Source: DASQHW01 sp038209365 (lineage in GTDB: Bacteria; Actinomycetota; Acidimicrobiia; IMCC26256; PALSA-610). Taken from it: DNA of 64,000 nucleotides. This document shows, in pieces, positions 48,587 through 56,939 of the stretch (position 1 is its first letter; every line of letters starts with the position of its first letter). The notes below the pieces were generated by a model. The model did no database searches. It saw only the letters and a program-made list of their open reading frames with translations, and was not told where the DNA came from. The stretch is taken from positions 1 to 64,000 of the forward strand of contig JBBQXS010000005.1 of the NCBI GenBank assembly GCA_038209365.1, given 5' to 3'. The position numbers and the translations under genes were made by a program.

Positions 48587-49555
48587 TCACATGTTGTCGC
48601 CGTCGAAGAGCTGGCTGACCGATCGGTCCTCGAACACGGCGGCGATCGCATCCCCGACGAGCGGCGCGATCGACAGCACTCGCAGCGAGTCAAAACGCTT
48701 CTCGTCGGAGATCGGCACGGTGTTCGTGACGACGACCTCGCGCACGGGTGCGTTCTTCAAACGATCGACGGCGGGGCCCGACAGCAGCCCGTGCGTCGCC
48801 GCGATGTAGACGTCGGTCGCACCGCGGTCGATGAGCAGGTTCGCGGCGCTCACCACGGTGCCCGCGGTGTCGATCATGTCGTCGACGATCACACACGTGC
48901 GGCCCGCGATGTCACCGACCACCTCGGTGGCGACGGCAACATTGTGGGTGCCCTTCGGCCGGCGCTTGTCGATGAACGCGATGTCCGCGCTCAGCCGGTC
49001 GGCGAACCGGCGCGCAAGCTTGCCGCCACCTGCGTCCGGTGCGACCATCACGGCGTCGTTGTCCACTGCTTCGGCGAGGTGCGCGGCGATGACCGGCACC
49101 GCGGTGAGGTGATCGACCGGATAGTCGAAGAAGCCCTGCACCTGACCCGTGTGCAAGTCGACGGTCACCACGCGGTCCGCGCCCGCCGCCGTCAACATGT
49201 CGGCCACGAGGCGCGCCGTGATCGGCTCCCGGCCTTCGGCTTTGCGATCCTGGCGCGCGTACCCGTAGAACGGGCACACGGCGGTGATGCGATCCGCCGA
49301 CGCGCGCTTCGCGGCGTCGATCATGATGAGCTGCTCCATCAGCGAGTCATTGATCGCCGCGCCGTGGGTCTGGAAGACGAACAGGTCGGTACCGCGAATG
49401 TTCTCGCCGTACCGGCAGTAGATCTCGCCGTTCGCGAACGTGGACAGCACGCACTCGCCGAGCGGCACGTCGAGGTGGGTTGCCACTTCGGCCGACAGCT
49501 CGGGATGGGCGCGGCCGGCCACGAGGACCAACCTCTTCGTGGGGACGACCTCCAT
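48587..49555 (-). CDS. prs: ribose-phosphate pyrophosphokinase
   Basis: A 322-residue enzyme making PRPP from ribose 5-phosphate and ATP for nucleotide, His and Trp synthesis. Features are VFQTHGAAINDSLMEQLIMIDA, the ATP-binding FYGYARQDRKAEGREPI, the VTVDLHTGQVQGFF flexible-loop region and the PRPP-binding VIVDDMIDTAGTVV. The ATG at 49555 is chosen over an adjacent TTG; it overlaps the glmU stop by one base (TGATG). The glmU-prs pairing is conserved across many bacteria and connects cell-wall sugar and nucleotide supply. Confidence 0.96.
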   Translation of the reverse strand: MEVVPTKRLVLVAGRAHPELSAEVATHLDVPLGECVLSTFANGEIYCRYGENIRGTDLFVFQTHGAAINDSLMEQLIMIDAAKRASADRITAVCPFYGYARQDRKAEGREPITARLVADMLTAAGADRVVTVDLHTGQVQGFFDYPVDHLTAVPVIAAHLAEAVDNDAVMVAPDAGGGKLARRFADRLSADIAFIDKRRPKGTHNVAVATEVVGDIAGRTCVIVDDMIDTAGTVVSAANLLIDRGATDVYIAATHGLLSGPAVDRLKNAPVREVVVTNTVPISDEKRFDSLRVLSIAPLVGDAIAAVFEDRSVSQLFDGDNM

Positions 49556-50949
49556 CAACCCTCATCCTCGCGCGCCGGGCGGGCGTCACGTGCGGGAATG
49601 CCCTTCACCAGGCGGCCGGCCTCGACATCGTGCGTCACGACCGCGCCGGCACCGGTCTCGGCGCCGTCTCCTACCTCGACCGGCGCGACGAGCGATGTGT
49701 GCACGCCCGTGTGCACACCGTCACCGATCTTCGTGCGGTGCTTGCGCTCGCCGTCGTAGTTCGCAGTGATCGTGCTCGCACCGAGATTGGCGCTCTCTCC
49801 GATGTCGGCATCACCCACGTATGACAGATGTGGCACCTTCGTGTCCGTTCCCACCTCGGAGTTCTTCACCTCCACGTACGTCCCGATCTTCACCCCGGAC
49901 GCGAGCCGCGTGCCCGGACGCAGATATGCGAACGGACCGATCTCGCAGGCGTCGCCGATCTCGCACTCGCGCGCGACGCTGTTCGACATCCGCACGTGCT
50001 CGCCGACGACGACGTCGGTGAGATGGACGTCGGGGCCGAGTACCGAACCGGCGCCCACGATCGTGCGGCCTTCGAGGATTGTGCCGGGAAGGAGCCGGAC
50101 GTCGGGCTCGAGCTCGGCCGTGGCGTCGATGTACGTGGTCGCCGGGTCCACCATCGTCACGCCGCCGAGCATCCAGATGCGATTGATGCGATCGCGCAAC
50201 TCGGCCTCGGCGGCGGCGAGCTGCACGCGGTCGTTGACCATGATCGCCTCGGCCGCGTCTTCCACCTCGAGCGCGATCACCTTGTGCCCCGCGTCGCGTA
50301 GCACGCCGACGGCGTCCGTGAGGTAGTACTCGCCTTGCGCGTTCTCCGGGCTCAGCCTTCGAAGCGTCGGCGCGAGCAGACCGCGGCGGAAGCAGTAGAT
50401 CGACGTGTTGATCTCGCTGATGTCACGTTCGTCGGCCGTGGCGTCGCTGTGCTCGATGACCTTCGCGACGCGGCCTTCCTTGTCACGCACCACCCGGCCC
50501 AGACCGAACGGCTCCGGCACGTTCGCAGTGAGGATCGCCGCGGCCGCGTCCTGGAGCCGGTGCTCGGTCGCGAGTTTTGCGATCGTCTCCGCGCGCACGA
50601 GTGGCGCGTCCGCGGGTACGACAAGGATGTCGTCCTCGGCGTCGAGGTCGTCGAACACCGTGAGCGCGACGCTCACGGCATCGCCGGTGCCGCGTTGCAC
50701 CCGCTGCTCGACGAATTCCACCGGGACCTCGGTGACGAGTTGCTCTTGCAACGTCTTCGTGACCGACTCCGCGCCGTGCCCGACGACGACGACGATGCGC
50801 TCCAGCGGCAGCTCCGCGAGCGCGTCGACGACGTGCAACACCATCGGACGTCCGCACAACGGGTGCAGAACCTTGGGTGTGCCCGAACGCATCCGGGTGC
50901 CCTCACCTGCCGCGAGCACGACGGCGGCGAGCGGCCGGTACTGGCTCAT
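49555..50949 (-). CDS. glmU: bifunctional UDP-GlcNAc pyrophosphorylase/GlcN-1-P acetyltransferase
   Basis: A 464-residue cytoplasmic enzyme making UDP-GlcNAc for peptidoglycan. The N-terminal uridyltransferase (1-235) has AVVLAAGEGTRMRSGTPKVLHP, QRGTGDAVSVAL and VPADAPLV, in which the usual GD is replaced by AD. The C-terminal left-handed beta-helix (260-455) shows repeated hexapeptides and the catalytic region GPFAYLRPGT, NLGASTITANYDG and KHRTKIGDG. The ATG is at 50949. Located downstream of tRNA-Gln on the same strand, it heads the glmU-prs-lipoprotein-rplY-pth run. Confidence 0.96.
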   Translation of the reverse strand: MSQYRPLAAVVLAAGEGTRMRSGTPKVLHPLCGRPMVLHVVDALAELPLERIVVVVGHGAESVTKTLQEQLVTEVPVEFVEQRVQRGTGDAVSVALTVFDDLDAEDDILVVPADAPLVRAETIAKLATEHRLQDAAAAILTANVPEPFGLGRVVRDKEGRVAKVIEHSDATADERDISEINTSIYCFRRGLLAPTLRRLSPENAQGEYYLTDAVGVLRDAGHKVIALEVEDAAEAIMVNDRVQLAAAEAELRDRINRIWMLGGVTMVDPATTYIDATAELEPDVRLLPGTILEGRTIVGAGSVLGPDVHLTDVVVGEHVRMSNSVARECEIGDACEIGPFAYLRPGTRLASGVKIGTYVEVKNSEVGTDTKVPHLSYVGDADIGESANLGASTITANYDGERKHRTKIGDGVHTGVHTSLVAPVEVGDGAETGAGAVVTHDVEAGRLVKGIPARDARPAREDEG

Positions 50950-50988
50950 GTTCGCATCGCTCGGTTCATGGGGGCTCCTCTTTGCCTC

Positions 50989-51062
50989 TGGCTCGGGGGC
51001 GAGGGTTCGAACCTCGACTCAGGACTCCAAAGGACCTTGTGCTGCCGTTACACCACCCCCGA
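50989..51062 (-). tRNA. tRNA-Gln (anticodon UUG)
   Basis: On the minus strand, acceptor TCGGGGG pairs with CCCCCGA, the discriminator is G and CCA is encoded (50991-50989). The anticodon loop CTTTGGA contains TTG. The D arm (GTGTAACGGCAGCAC) and T arm (CGAGGTTCGAACCTCG) are normal. It sits 40 bp upstream of glmU and may share its transcript. Confidence 0.96.
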
Positions 51063-51110
51063 ACGACATCGACGTTAGCTGCCGCTGCCGGACCCATTCG
51101 CGTCTTCTGG

Positions 51111-51116
51111 TAGCGT
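51111..51116 (+). promoter_or_regulatory. -10 element for the bS22 gene
   Basis: TAGCGT lies 11 nt before ATG 51128, implying a leader of about five bases. The same arrangement (TAGAGT, 10 nt) precedes the bL37 gene at 56940. Confidence 0.45.
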
Positions 51117-51127
51117 CGGCGTTCTTC

Positions 51128-51229
51128 ATGGGCTCGTTGATCAAGAAGCGCCGCAAGCGCATGCGCAAGAAGAAGCACAAGAAGCTTCTCAAGAAGACCC
51201 GCTGGCAGCGTCGCCAACAGGGCAAGTAA
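51128..51229 (+). CDS. small ribosomal protein bS22-like (AURKAIP1/COX24 domain)
   Basis: A 33-residue, extremely basic protein: MGSLIKKRRKRMRKKKHK then KLLKKTRWQRRQQGK. From memory it matches the mycobacterial bS22 protein, a small-subunit component near the decoding centre that belongs to the AURKAIP1/COX24 family, almost residue for residue in its first half. More than half of the residues are Lys or Arg, consistent with rRNA binding. It stands alone on the plus strand between tRNA-Gln and ispE and is easily missed because of its size. Confidence 0.88.
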   Translation: MGSLIKKRRKRMRKKKHKKLLKKTRWQRRQQGK

Positions 51230-51242
51230 GCGCGAGCGCGTC

Positions 51243-52016
51243 CTACGCGGGCGCGGTACCCAGCCACACCGAGCCTTGGATCGTGGCGGCGACGCGTTTC
51301 CGGGCACGCTCGGCTTCGGCGGGGTCGTCGAAGACGACCGCATAGGAGGAACCGCTGCCGGCGAGGATCGCCGGTGTGCGCGCCGCGGCCTCGACCGCGT
51401 GCTTGAACGCGACGAGTCCCGGTGCCACCCGGTGCGCGGCGGTTTCGAGATCGTTGGCCCCGAGACCGTTGTCCCCGAGACCGTTGATCTGGGCATGCGG
51501 GCCTCCGAGCTCGTCCCACGCGCGGTACACATCGGCGGTCGCGCAACCGAAGCGCGGTGTCGCGACGAGGATCGTCCGGGGCGCCATCTCGAGCTCATCG
51601 AGCACCTCGCCGATGCCGCGCACGCGGGCCGCGCCGCCTCGCATGCAGAAGGGCACGTCGGCACCGAGCGACCGCGCGATGGCGGGATCGGCGCCGAGCG
51701 CCACGAGCACGGCCGCCGCGTCGGCCGAGCCGCCGCCGAGCCCGGCGCTCGCCGGGATGCGCTTGTGCAGGCGAATGGCGACCGATGCCCCGCACGCCGC
51801 CGCCGCGCGCCAGGCGAGATTCGTCTCGTCCGCAGGTACTCCGTCCGCGAACGGGCCGACGATCTCCAGCGATCGCTGCGAAGCGGGCACGATCTCCAGC
51901 GTGTCGCGAGGTTCCGAGACCGACACCATGACCGCGTCGAGCTCGTGGAAGCCGTCGGCGCGCACGCCGGTGACGCGCAGCGACAGCGTCAATTTCGCGT
52001 GCGCGTCGATGCGCAT
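51243..52016 (-). CDS. ispE: 4-diphosphocytidyl-2-C-methyl-D-erythritol kinase
   Basis: A 257-residue GHMP kinase of the MEP isoprenoid pathway. AHAKLTLSLRVTGVRADGFHEL is the substrate-binding N-terminus (classically AxAKxNLxL; here Thr replaces Asn), IPASAGLGGGSADAAAVLVAL is the ATP-binding loop, and ILAGSGSSYAVVFDD the C-terminal GHMP motif with an AGSGSS variant. The protein is about 30 residues shorter than E. coli IspE. The ATG overlaps the rsmA stop by one base (TAATG), the usual metG-tatD-rsmA-ispE operon order of actinobacteria. Confidence 0.93.
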   Translation of the reverse strand: MRIDAHAKLTLSLRVTGVRADGFHELDAVMVSVSEPRDTLEIVPASQRSLEIVGPFADGVPADETNLAWRAAAACGASVAIRLHKRIPASAGLGGGSADAAAVLVALGADPAIARSLGADVPFCMRGGAARVRGIGEVLDELEMAPRTILVATPRFGCATADVYRAWDELGGPHAQINGLGDNGLGANDLETAAHRVAPGLVAFKHAVEAAARTPAILAGSGSSYAVVFDDPAEAERARKRVAATIQGSVWLGTAPA

Positions 52017-52819
52017 TACTCGCTCAGCCTTGCCCAGTCGCCGAGCGACAATGTTTCGGCGCGCGCCGACGGATCGATCGCCGCGCGCGTGAAGGACTCA
52101 CCGTCGACGAGCCCGTCGAGCGCGCGTCGCAACGTCTTGCGCCGCGTCGCAAACCCGGCCCGCACGAGCGCGAAGAGCCGGTCGGGATCGGTGACGGGCA
52201 CCGGTGGTTCGGCGCGCCGCGAGAGCCGCACGAGCACGCTCTCGACTCTCGGAGGCGGCAGGAACACCGTCGCAGGCACCCGCCCGACCACCTTCGCCTC
52301 CGCGAAGTACGCGACTTTCACCGAGACCGCTCCGTACGCGTCGTCGCCGGGCCCGGCGGCGAGACGCTCGCCCACCTCTCGCTGCACCATCACGAGGAAT
52401 TGGTCGATCATCGGTGCCCGTTCGAGCGCCTCGATGACGATCGGCGTGGCGATGTTGTACGGCAGGTTGGCCACCATCGCGTACCGCGCATCTCCGAGCA
52501 GCGAAAACCAGTCGACGCGCCGCGCGTCAGCTGCCACGATCTCGATGTCTCTCCCGCCGGTCACCTCCTCGAGCACCGGCAGGACGTGCCGGTCGACCTC
52601 GATCGCGCACACGTGCGCGCCGGCGTCGAGCAACGCGACGGTGAGCGACCCGACGCCCGGCCCGACCTCGACGATCCGATCGCCGGGTCGTACGCCTGCG
52701 ATCCGCACGATGCGCTCGGCCGTATTGGGATCGGCGAGGAAGTGCTGCCCGAGCGCTTTGCTCGGCCGGATGCCGTGTGCGGCGAGCAATGCCCTGATCT
52801 CCGTGATCGTGAGCGTCAC
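52016..52819 (-). CDS. rsmA: 16S rRNA (adenine1518/1519-N6) dimethyltransferase
   Basis: A 267-residue KsgA-family methyltransferase that dimethylates two adenosines in helix 45 of 16S rRNA. SKALGQHFLADPNTAERIV opens the conserved region. VEVGPGVGSLTVALL is the SAM-binding motif I, AIEVDRHVLPVLEE motif II, and MVANLPYNIATPIV contains the catalytic NLPY. FLPPPRVESVLVRL lies before the C-terminal helical domain. The GTG start overlaps the tatD stop (GTGA), showing coupling. Confidence 0.96.
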   Translation of the reverse strand: MTLTITEIRALLAAHGIRPSKALGQHFLADPNTAERIVRIAGVRPGDRIVEVGPGVGSLTVALLDAGAHVCAIEVDRHVLPVLEEVTGGRDIEIVAADARRVDWFSLLGDARYAMVANLPYNIATPIVIEALERAPMIDQFLVMVQREVGERLAAGPGDDAYGAVSVKVAYFAEAKVVGRVPATVFLPPPRVESVLVRLSRRAEPPVPVTDPDRLFALVRAGFATRRKTLRRALDGLVDGESFTRAAIDPSARAETLSLGDWARLSE

Positions 52820-53583
52820 CGGGCGGCGCGGCCGACGCCGAAGACGCGTGCCGCGTTCGCGGCGGTGACGGCCGCGATCTCACCGGGCGACTCGGCCCGG
52901 GCCCGCGCCAGCGCCTCTCCTACCGCGACGACGTACGCGGGCTCGTTCTGCTTGCCGCGGTGTGGCTCGGGCGTGAGGTACGGGGCATCGGTCTCGACAA
53001 GGAGGTGGTGGGCGGGTGCGAGCCGCGCCGCGTCCCGCAACCCCTCGGCGTTCTTGAAGGACACGATCCCGCTGAAGGAGAGCACGCAGCCGCGATCGAG
53101 TGCCGCGCGAGCCTCGTCGCGGCCACCGGTGAAGCAGTGGAACACCGTGCGCTCGGGCAGGCCCTCGTCGTCGAGGACACGAAAGGTGTCTGGCCAGGCG
53201 TCGCGAGAGTGAATGACCAGCGTCTTGCCGAGCTCCTTTGCGAGGGCGATCTGCCACCGAAACGCGGCTTCCTGGGCGTCACGCGGTGAATGCTCGTAGT
53301 AGAAGTCGAAGCCGCATTCGCCGATCGCGACGCATGCGTCCGCCCGCCCGAGCCGTTCGAGGGTCGCCCGCTCGGCCGCGAATTTCGACGCGTCGTGCGG
53401 ATGCAAGCCGGCGGTCGGGTGGACCGTCGGGTGCCGGTCGGCAAGTGTGAAGGCCTCCTGGGAGGTCGCGGCGTCGGTGCCGACGCACACCATCCACTCG
53501 ACGCCTGCCGCGTGCGCCCGCGCGACGAGGTCGTCGCGCCCGGCAAGCTGCAAATGACAGTGGGAATCCACCCACGACGTCAT
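52816..53583 (-). CDS. TatD-family metal-dependent hydrolase
   Basis: A 255-residue TatD deoxyribonuclease-like TIM barrel. SHCH gives metal His8 and His10, AIGECGFDFYYEHSP the bridging Glu, LVIHSRDAWPDTFRVL another His, VFHCFTGG the next, and LLVETDAPYLTPEPHRGKQNEP the last Asp. Family members are 3'-5' DNA/RNA exonucleases involved in DNA repair or in processing of D-aminoacyl products. The ATG overlaps the metG stop (ATGA). It belongs to the metG-tatD-rsmA-ispE operon. Confidence 0.93.
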   Translation of the reverse strand: MTSWVDSHCHLQLAGRDDLVARAHAAGVEWMVCVGTDAATSQEAFTLADRHPTVHPTAGLHPHDASKFAAERATLERLGRADACVAIGECGFDFYYEHSPRDAQEAAFRWQIALAKELGKTLVIHSRDAWPDTFRVLDDEGLPERTVFHCFTGGRDEARAALDRGCVLSFSGIVSFKNAEGLRDAARLAPAHHLLVETDAPYLTPEPHRGKQNEPAYVVAVGEALARARAESPGEIAAVTAANAARVFGVGRAAR

Positions 53584-55100
53584 TCGACATCCTTGCGCGG
53601 AAACAGGGGCGAGCCCTTCTCGAGCTGCGACCCCGCCGGGAGCTGTCCCCAGGCCGCCGCGCCGGGAAGCCGGGCGTCCTCCGGCCGCCCGGGCAGGCCC
53701 AGGCGTCGCCACAACTCGGCCGCCGCCCGGGGGATCACCGGCGATGCGAGCAGCGCGACGATGCGCAACGCCTCGAGGCAGTCGCCCAGGACCTCGGCGA
53801 CCGCAGCGGTGTCGCCCGCCTTGTTGAGCGCCCAGGGCTGCCGATCCTCGATATAGGCATTCGCCGCGCGAATGAGGTCCCAGACGGCGCCGAACGCGCC
53901 CGAGAAGTCGAGGCGCGTCATCGCATCCGACATCCCGTCGAACGCGGCTGCCGCGGCGTCGCGCAAAGGACCGTCGGCCCGTTCGCCGGGCACGACTCCA
54001 CCGCAGTAGGTCACGGCCATGTTCAGCACCCGGTTCGCGAGATTGCCGAAGTTGTTCGCGAGGTCGGCGTTGTAGCGCTGCACCATCGCCTCGTAGGAGA
54101 AGTCGCCGTCGGGGCCGAACCGCTGGTCGACCATGAAGTGGTAGCGGAAGCCGTCGACGCCGAACTCCGCGACCAGGTCCGCCGGCGCGATCTGGTTCAA
54201 ACGCGTCTTGCTCATCTTCTCGCCACCCACGAGCAACCAGCCGTGCGCGAACACACACTTCGGCGGCGCGAGGTTCGCCGACATCAACATCGCCGGCCAG
54301 TAGACGGCATGGAAGCGCAGGATGTCCTTGCCGACGAGGTGGTAGTCGGCCGGCCACCAGTAGTGGAAGCGCTCGTCGTCCTCCCCGTACCCGACCGCGG
54401 TGCAGTAATTGAACAGCGCGTCGGCCCACACGTACGCGACGTGCTTCGGGTCCCACGGCAGTGGCACGCCCCACGAGATGGAGGTGCGGCTCATCGAGAA
54501 GTCCTGCAAGCCTCCGCGAATGAACCCGAGCACCTCGTTGAGGCGCGACTCCGGCTGCACCGCCTCCGGGTGCTCGGCGTAATACTCGAGCAATCGGTCC
54601 TGATACCGCGACAGCTTGAAGAAGTAGTTCTCCTCGGTCACCTGCTCGACCGGCCGGAGGTGGATCGGGCAGCAGTTGCCGTCGACGAGCTCGTCCTCGG
54701 AGTAATAGGCCTCGCACGACACGCAATAGAGGCCCTCGTAGGTGCCGAGCTCGATGTCGCCGGCGTCGTAGATCTGTTGGAGGAATTCTTGGACGGCCTT
54801 GTAGTGGCGGGGCTCGGTCGTGCGGATGAAGTCGTCGTAGGCGATGTCGAGGGCGTCCCAGGTGTCCCGGAAGTGCTTGGCAGTTTCGTCCACGAGCTCC
54901 TTGGGTGAGACGCCGCGGGCCTCGGCCGCGCGCTGCACCTTCAGCCCGTGCTCGTCGGTCCCGGTCAGGTAGAACACGTCGTCGTCCCAGAGCCGCCGCC
55001 ACCGGGTGAGCACGTCCCCGGCAACGGTCGTGTACGCGTGGCCGATATGCGGGACGTCGTTGACGTAATAGATGGGGGTGGTGACGTAGAAGCGGCTCAT
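53580..55100 (-). CDS. metG: methionyl-tRNA synthetase
   Basis: A 506-residue class I synthetase charging tRNA-Met. The HIGH motif is at residues 18-21 (VPHIGHAY) and KMSKT occurs near residue 300 (GGEKMSKTRLNQ). The zinc-knuckle insert in the connective peptide has YCVSCEAYYSEDELV followed by CCPIHLRPVE, a partially degenerate Cys set. WDALFNYCTAVGY and FHAVYWPAMLMSA are the usual core helices. There is no C-terminal tRNA-binding EMAP domain, as normal for the short form. It heads a four-gene operon. Confidence 0.96.
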   Translation of the reverse strand: MSRFYVTTPIYYVNDVPHIGHAYTTVAGDVLTRWRRLWDDDVFYLTGTDEHGLKVQRAAEARGVSPKELVDETAKHFRDTWDALDIAYDDFIRTTEPRHYKAVQEFLQQIYDAGDIELGTYEGLYCVSCEAYYSEDELVDGNCCPIHLRPVEQVTEENYFFKLSRYQDRLLEYYAEHPEAVQPESRLNEVLGFIRGGLQDFSMSRTSISWGVPLPWDPKHVAYVWADALFNYCTAVGYGEDDERFHYWWPADYHLVGKDILRFHAVYWPAMLMSANLAPPKCVFAHGWLLVGGEKMSKTRLNQIAPADLVAEFGVDGFRYHFMVDQRFGPDGDFSYEAMVQRYNADLANNFGNLANRVLNMAVTYCGGVVPGERADGPLRDAAAAAFDGMSDAMTRLDFSGAFGAVWDLIRAANAYIEDRQPWALNKAGDTAAVAEVLGDCLEALRIVALLASPVIPRAAAELWRRLGLPGRPEDARLPGAAAWGQLPAGSQLEKGSPLFPRKDVE

Positions 55101-55241
55101 GTTGTGTCTATTTTGCCGATCTGGCCAGAAGACTCGACGCGATGGGAGATACTGACGATATGATCCTTATAGGCCCAGCCGGTCCACGCCGGTAGGCCCT
55201 TCCGTGTGGGGACGGACGGGCGGGCACGTGGGGGTACCGAA
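55101..55241. promoter_or_regulatory. divergent promoter region metG/abrB
   Basis: Between the divergent starts, the plus strand carries GATATGATCC with TATGAT (55159-55164) preceded after 19 bp by TCGACG (55134-55139), a plausible promoter for the AbrB gene with a leader of about 70 nt. The minus strand is AT-rich just before metG (AAAATAGACACAACATG). Confidence 0.4.
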
Positions 55242-55484
55242 GTGAGGACCATCGGGACCGCCCGGCGCATCGACCAATTGGGACGGGTCGTGGTGCCGGC
55301 GGAACTACGCAGGATGCTCGGCATCAGGCAGGGTGACCTGCTCGATATTCGTGCAGAAGATGGAAGGCTCGTGCTCTTGAAGATCGAGCCCGAATGCGCG
55401 ATCTGCGCCCGGCTCGACAACTTGGTCGAGCTGCACGAGAAGCACGTTTGCAAGGACTGCGTGCGCGAGCTGAGTCTCGTATAG
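55242..55484 (+). CDS. AbrB/SpoVT-type transcriptional regulator with zinc-binding C-terminus
   Basis: An 80-residue DNA-binding protein. Residues 1-45 are a swapped-hairpin AbrB domain: IGTARRIDQLGRVVVPAELRR with the typical GRVVVPxELR signature, then LGIRQGDLLDIRAEDGRLVLLK. The C-terminus has CAICARLDNLVELHEKHVCKDC, two CxxC pairs forming a likely zinc site. Homologues are global transition-state or developmental regulators. GTG 55242 is preferred (GGGGG 7 nt upstream); GTG 55206 would add 12 Gly/Arg-rich residues. It lies divergent from metG. Confidence 0.88.
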   Translation: MRTIGTARRIDQLGRVVVPAELRRMLGIRQGDLLDIRAEDGRLVLLKIEPECAICARLDNLVELHEKHVCKDCVRELSLV

Positions 55485-55552
55485 CGCGAGCAATCTCCAG
55501 GCGTTACCAAACGGCGTGCCGCTCGAGACCCCAGACCTCGGGCGCGCGCCTG

Positions 55553-55882
55553 CTAGCCCTTCACCTCGACCACATCGCCGAGCTCGAGCTTCCACCGCTC
55601 GAACGAACCGGCGGGCGCTTCGATCGCGAAGTACGAACGCCATACGAGACGCGACACGCGCCGCGGCGACATGGTGACGGCGTGCAACACGAAGCCATAG
55701 CGATCGCAGAACGCGACGTCGATCGCGGAATGCATGCCGAACGTGTGCACGTTGCGGCACGGTCGGAGCACCAACACGCCTTCCAGATCTTCCCTGCCGA
55801 TCAACCCGCGTGCGCGTCCGCGCCGCGTCACTGCCACCTCGGCGGCAGCAAGCACATCGTCGCCTCGCAGGAGCCACGGCAT
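55553..55882 (-). CDS. DUF192 family protein
   Basis: A 109-residue DUF192 protein. RRGRARGLIGREDLEGVLVLRPC, NVHTFGMHSAIDVAFCDRYG and SYFAIEAPAGSFERWKLELGDVV are the conserved blocks; the usual family sequence continues MxFPIDVxFLD. Most DUF192 proteins are exported, but this one has no signal peptide. Function is unknown. It is 8 bp downstream of the YchF-like gene and probably co-transcribed with it. It converges on the AbrB gene. Confidence 0.85.
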   Translation of the reverse strand: MPWLLRGDDVLAAAEVAVTRRGRARGLIGREDLEGVLVLRPCRNVHTFGMHSAIDVAFCDRYGFVLHAVTMSPRRVSRLVWRSYFAIEAPAGSFERWKLELGDVVEVKG

Positions 55883-55890
55883 CGCGAACC

Positions 55891-56910
55891 TCAGACGTTG
55901 AAGCGGATCTCGAGCACGTCGCCGTCACGCACCTCGTAGTCCTTTCCTTCGACGCGCAGCTTCCCGAGCTGTCGTGCCTTGTCCCACGAACCGATCTCGA
56001 GCAGATCGTCCCAGCGGATGACCTCGGCCCGGATGAAGCCCCGCTGCAGGTCGGAGTGGATGACTCCCGCACATTCCGGGGCCTTCGCGCCGGCGCGGAA
56101 CGTCCACGCGCGCGACTCCTTGTCGCCGGTCGTGAGGAACGTACGCCGCCCCAGCAGGTGATACGCGGCGTGCGCGACGGTGTCGAGCGCCGATTCACCG
56201 AGCCCGTACATGGCGCGCATCTCGGGACGGTCGCCGGGGGCGCACGCGGCGATCTCGGCCTCGATGTCGACCGGGACCGTGATCGTCCCCTCGTGCAGCG
56301 GCACGTCGGTCCCGGCCTGCTCGCCGGTGTTGGCAACGAGCAGCAGCGGCTTGGTCGTCAACAAGAAGACCGGCGCGAGCCGATCCCTGTCATCGGCGGA
56401 GAGCGCGCTCCGGCTGACCGGCGTGCCTTCTTCGAGCACGGCGTGGGCGCGTTCGAGGGCCTCGACTTCGGCCTTGATGTCCTTGTCGCCGCTCTTGGCG
56501 GCGCGCCGCTGCCGGTCGAGGCGCTGCTCGACGCTCGTCAGGTCGGCCATCACCAGCTCGAGCTCGATCGCGGCGAGGTCACCGTCGGGGTCGGCCGCGC
56601 CGCCACCGTCGTCGAAGGCCCGCAAGACGATGAGGATCGCATCGCAGTTGCGGAGGGATCCGAGCACCTTCGCGCCCAGTCCCTCACCGGGTTTCGCCCC
56701 GGGCGGGAGCGCGAGGTGGACGAGCTCGACGCCGGCCGGCACGACCTTCTTCGAGTGCGACATCGCCGCGAGCCGGTCGAGCCGCTCGTCGGGAACGGAC
56801 GCCACCGCGACCGCCGCTTCGTATTCGCTCGGCGCCGCGAGCCCGGTCAGGGCGGCGAACAGCCGGTTCGCGCCTGCACCGGTGAAGCCCACGAGCCCCA
56901 GATTCTCCAT
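55891..56910 (-). CDS. YchF/DUF933-like protein with degenerate GTPase motifs
   Basis: A 339-residue protein with the architecture of the ribosome-associated ATPase YchF (Obg family) but without a working nucleotide site. The usual GxPNxGKST P-loop is GFTGAGAN at residues 8-15, lacking Lys and Ser/Thr. The G3 DxxG is VHLALPPG, and the switch-I YPFxTIxPN block is missing although VPDERLDRLA remains. The coiled-coil insert (about 120-165) and the C-terminal TGS/DUF933 domain (TFRAGAKAPECAGVIHSDLQ, GFIRAEVIRW, DYEVRDGDVLEIRF) are well preserved. It is likely a ribosome-binding pseudo-GTPase. It is divergent from the bL37 gene with a shared promoter. Confidence 0.85.
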   Translation of the reverse strand: MENLGLVGFTGAGANRLFAALTGLAAPSEYEAAVAVASVPDERLDRLAAMSHSKKVVPAGVELVHLALPPGAKPGEGLGAKVLGSLRNCDAILIVLRAFDDGGGAADPDGDLAAIELELVMADLTSVEQRLDRQRRAAKSGDKDIKAEVEALERAHAVLEEGTPVSRSALSADDRDRLAPVFLLTTKPLLLVANTGEQAGTDVPLHEGTITVPVDIEAEIAACAPGDRPEMRAMYGLGESALDTVAHAAYHLLGRRTFLTTGDKESRAWTFRAGAKAPECAGVIHSDLQRGFIRAEVIRWDDLLEIGSWDKARQLGKLRVEGKDYEVRDGDVLEIRFNV

Positions 56911-56919
56911 CAGAGAGCC

Positions 56920-56929
56920 AGGCTAGAGT
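56920..56929. promoter_or_regulatory. overlapping -10 elements of the YchF-like/bL37 pair
   Basis: The minus strand reads TAGCCT (56925-56920), 9 nt before ATG 56910. The plus strand reads TAGAGT (56924-56929), 10 nt before ATG 56940. The two TANNNT boxes overlap at the self-complementary TA, and the start codons are 29 bp apart. Confidence 0.55.
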
Positions 56930-56939
56930 TTCCGACTTC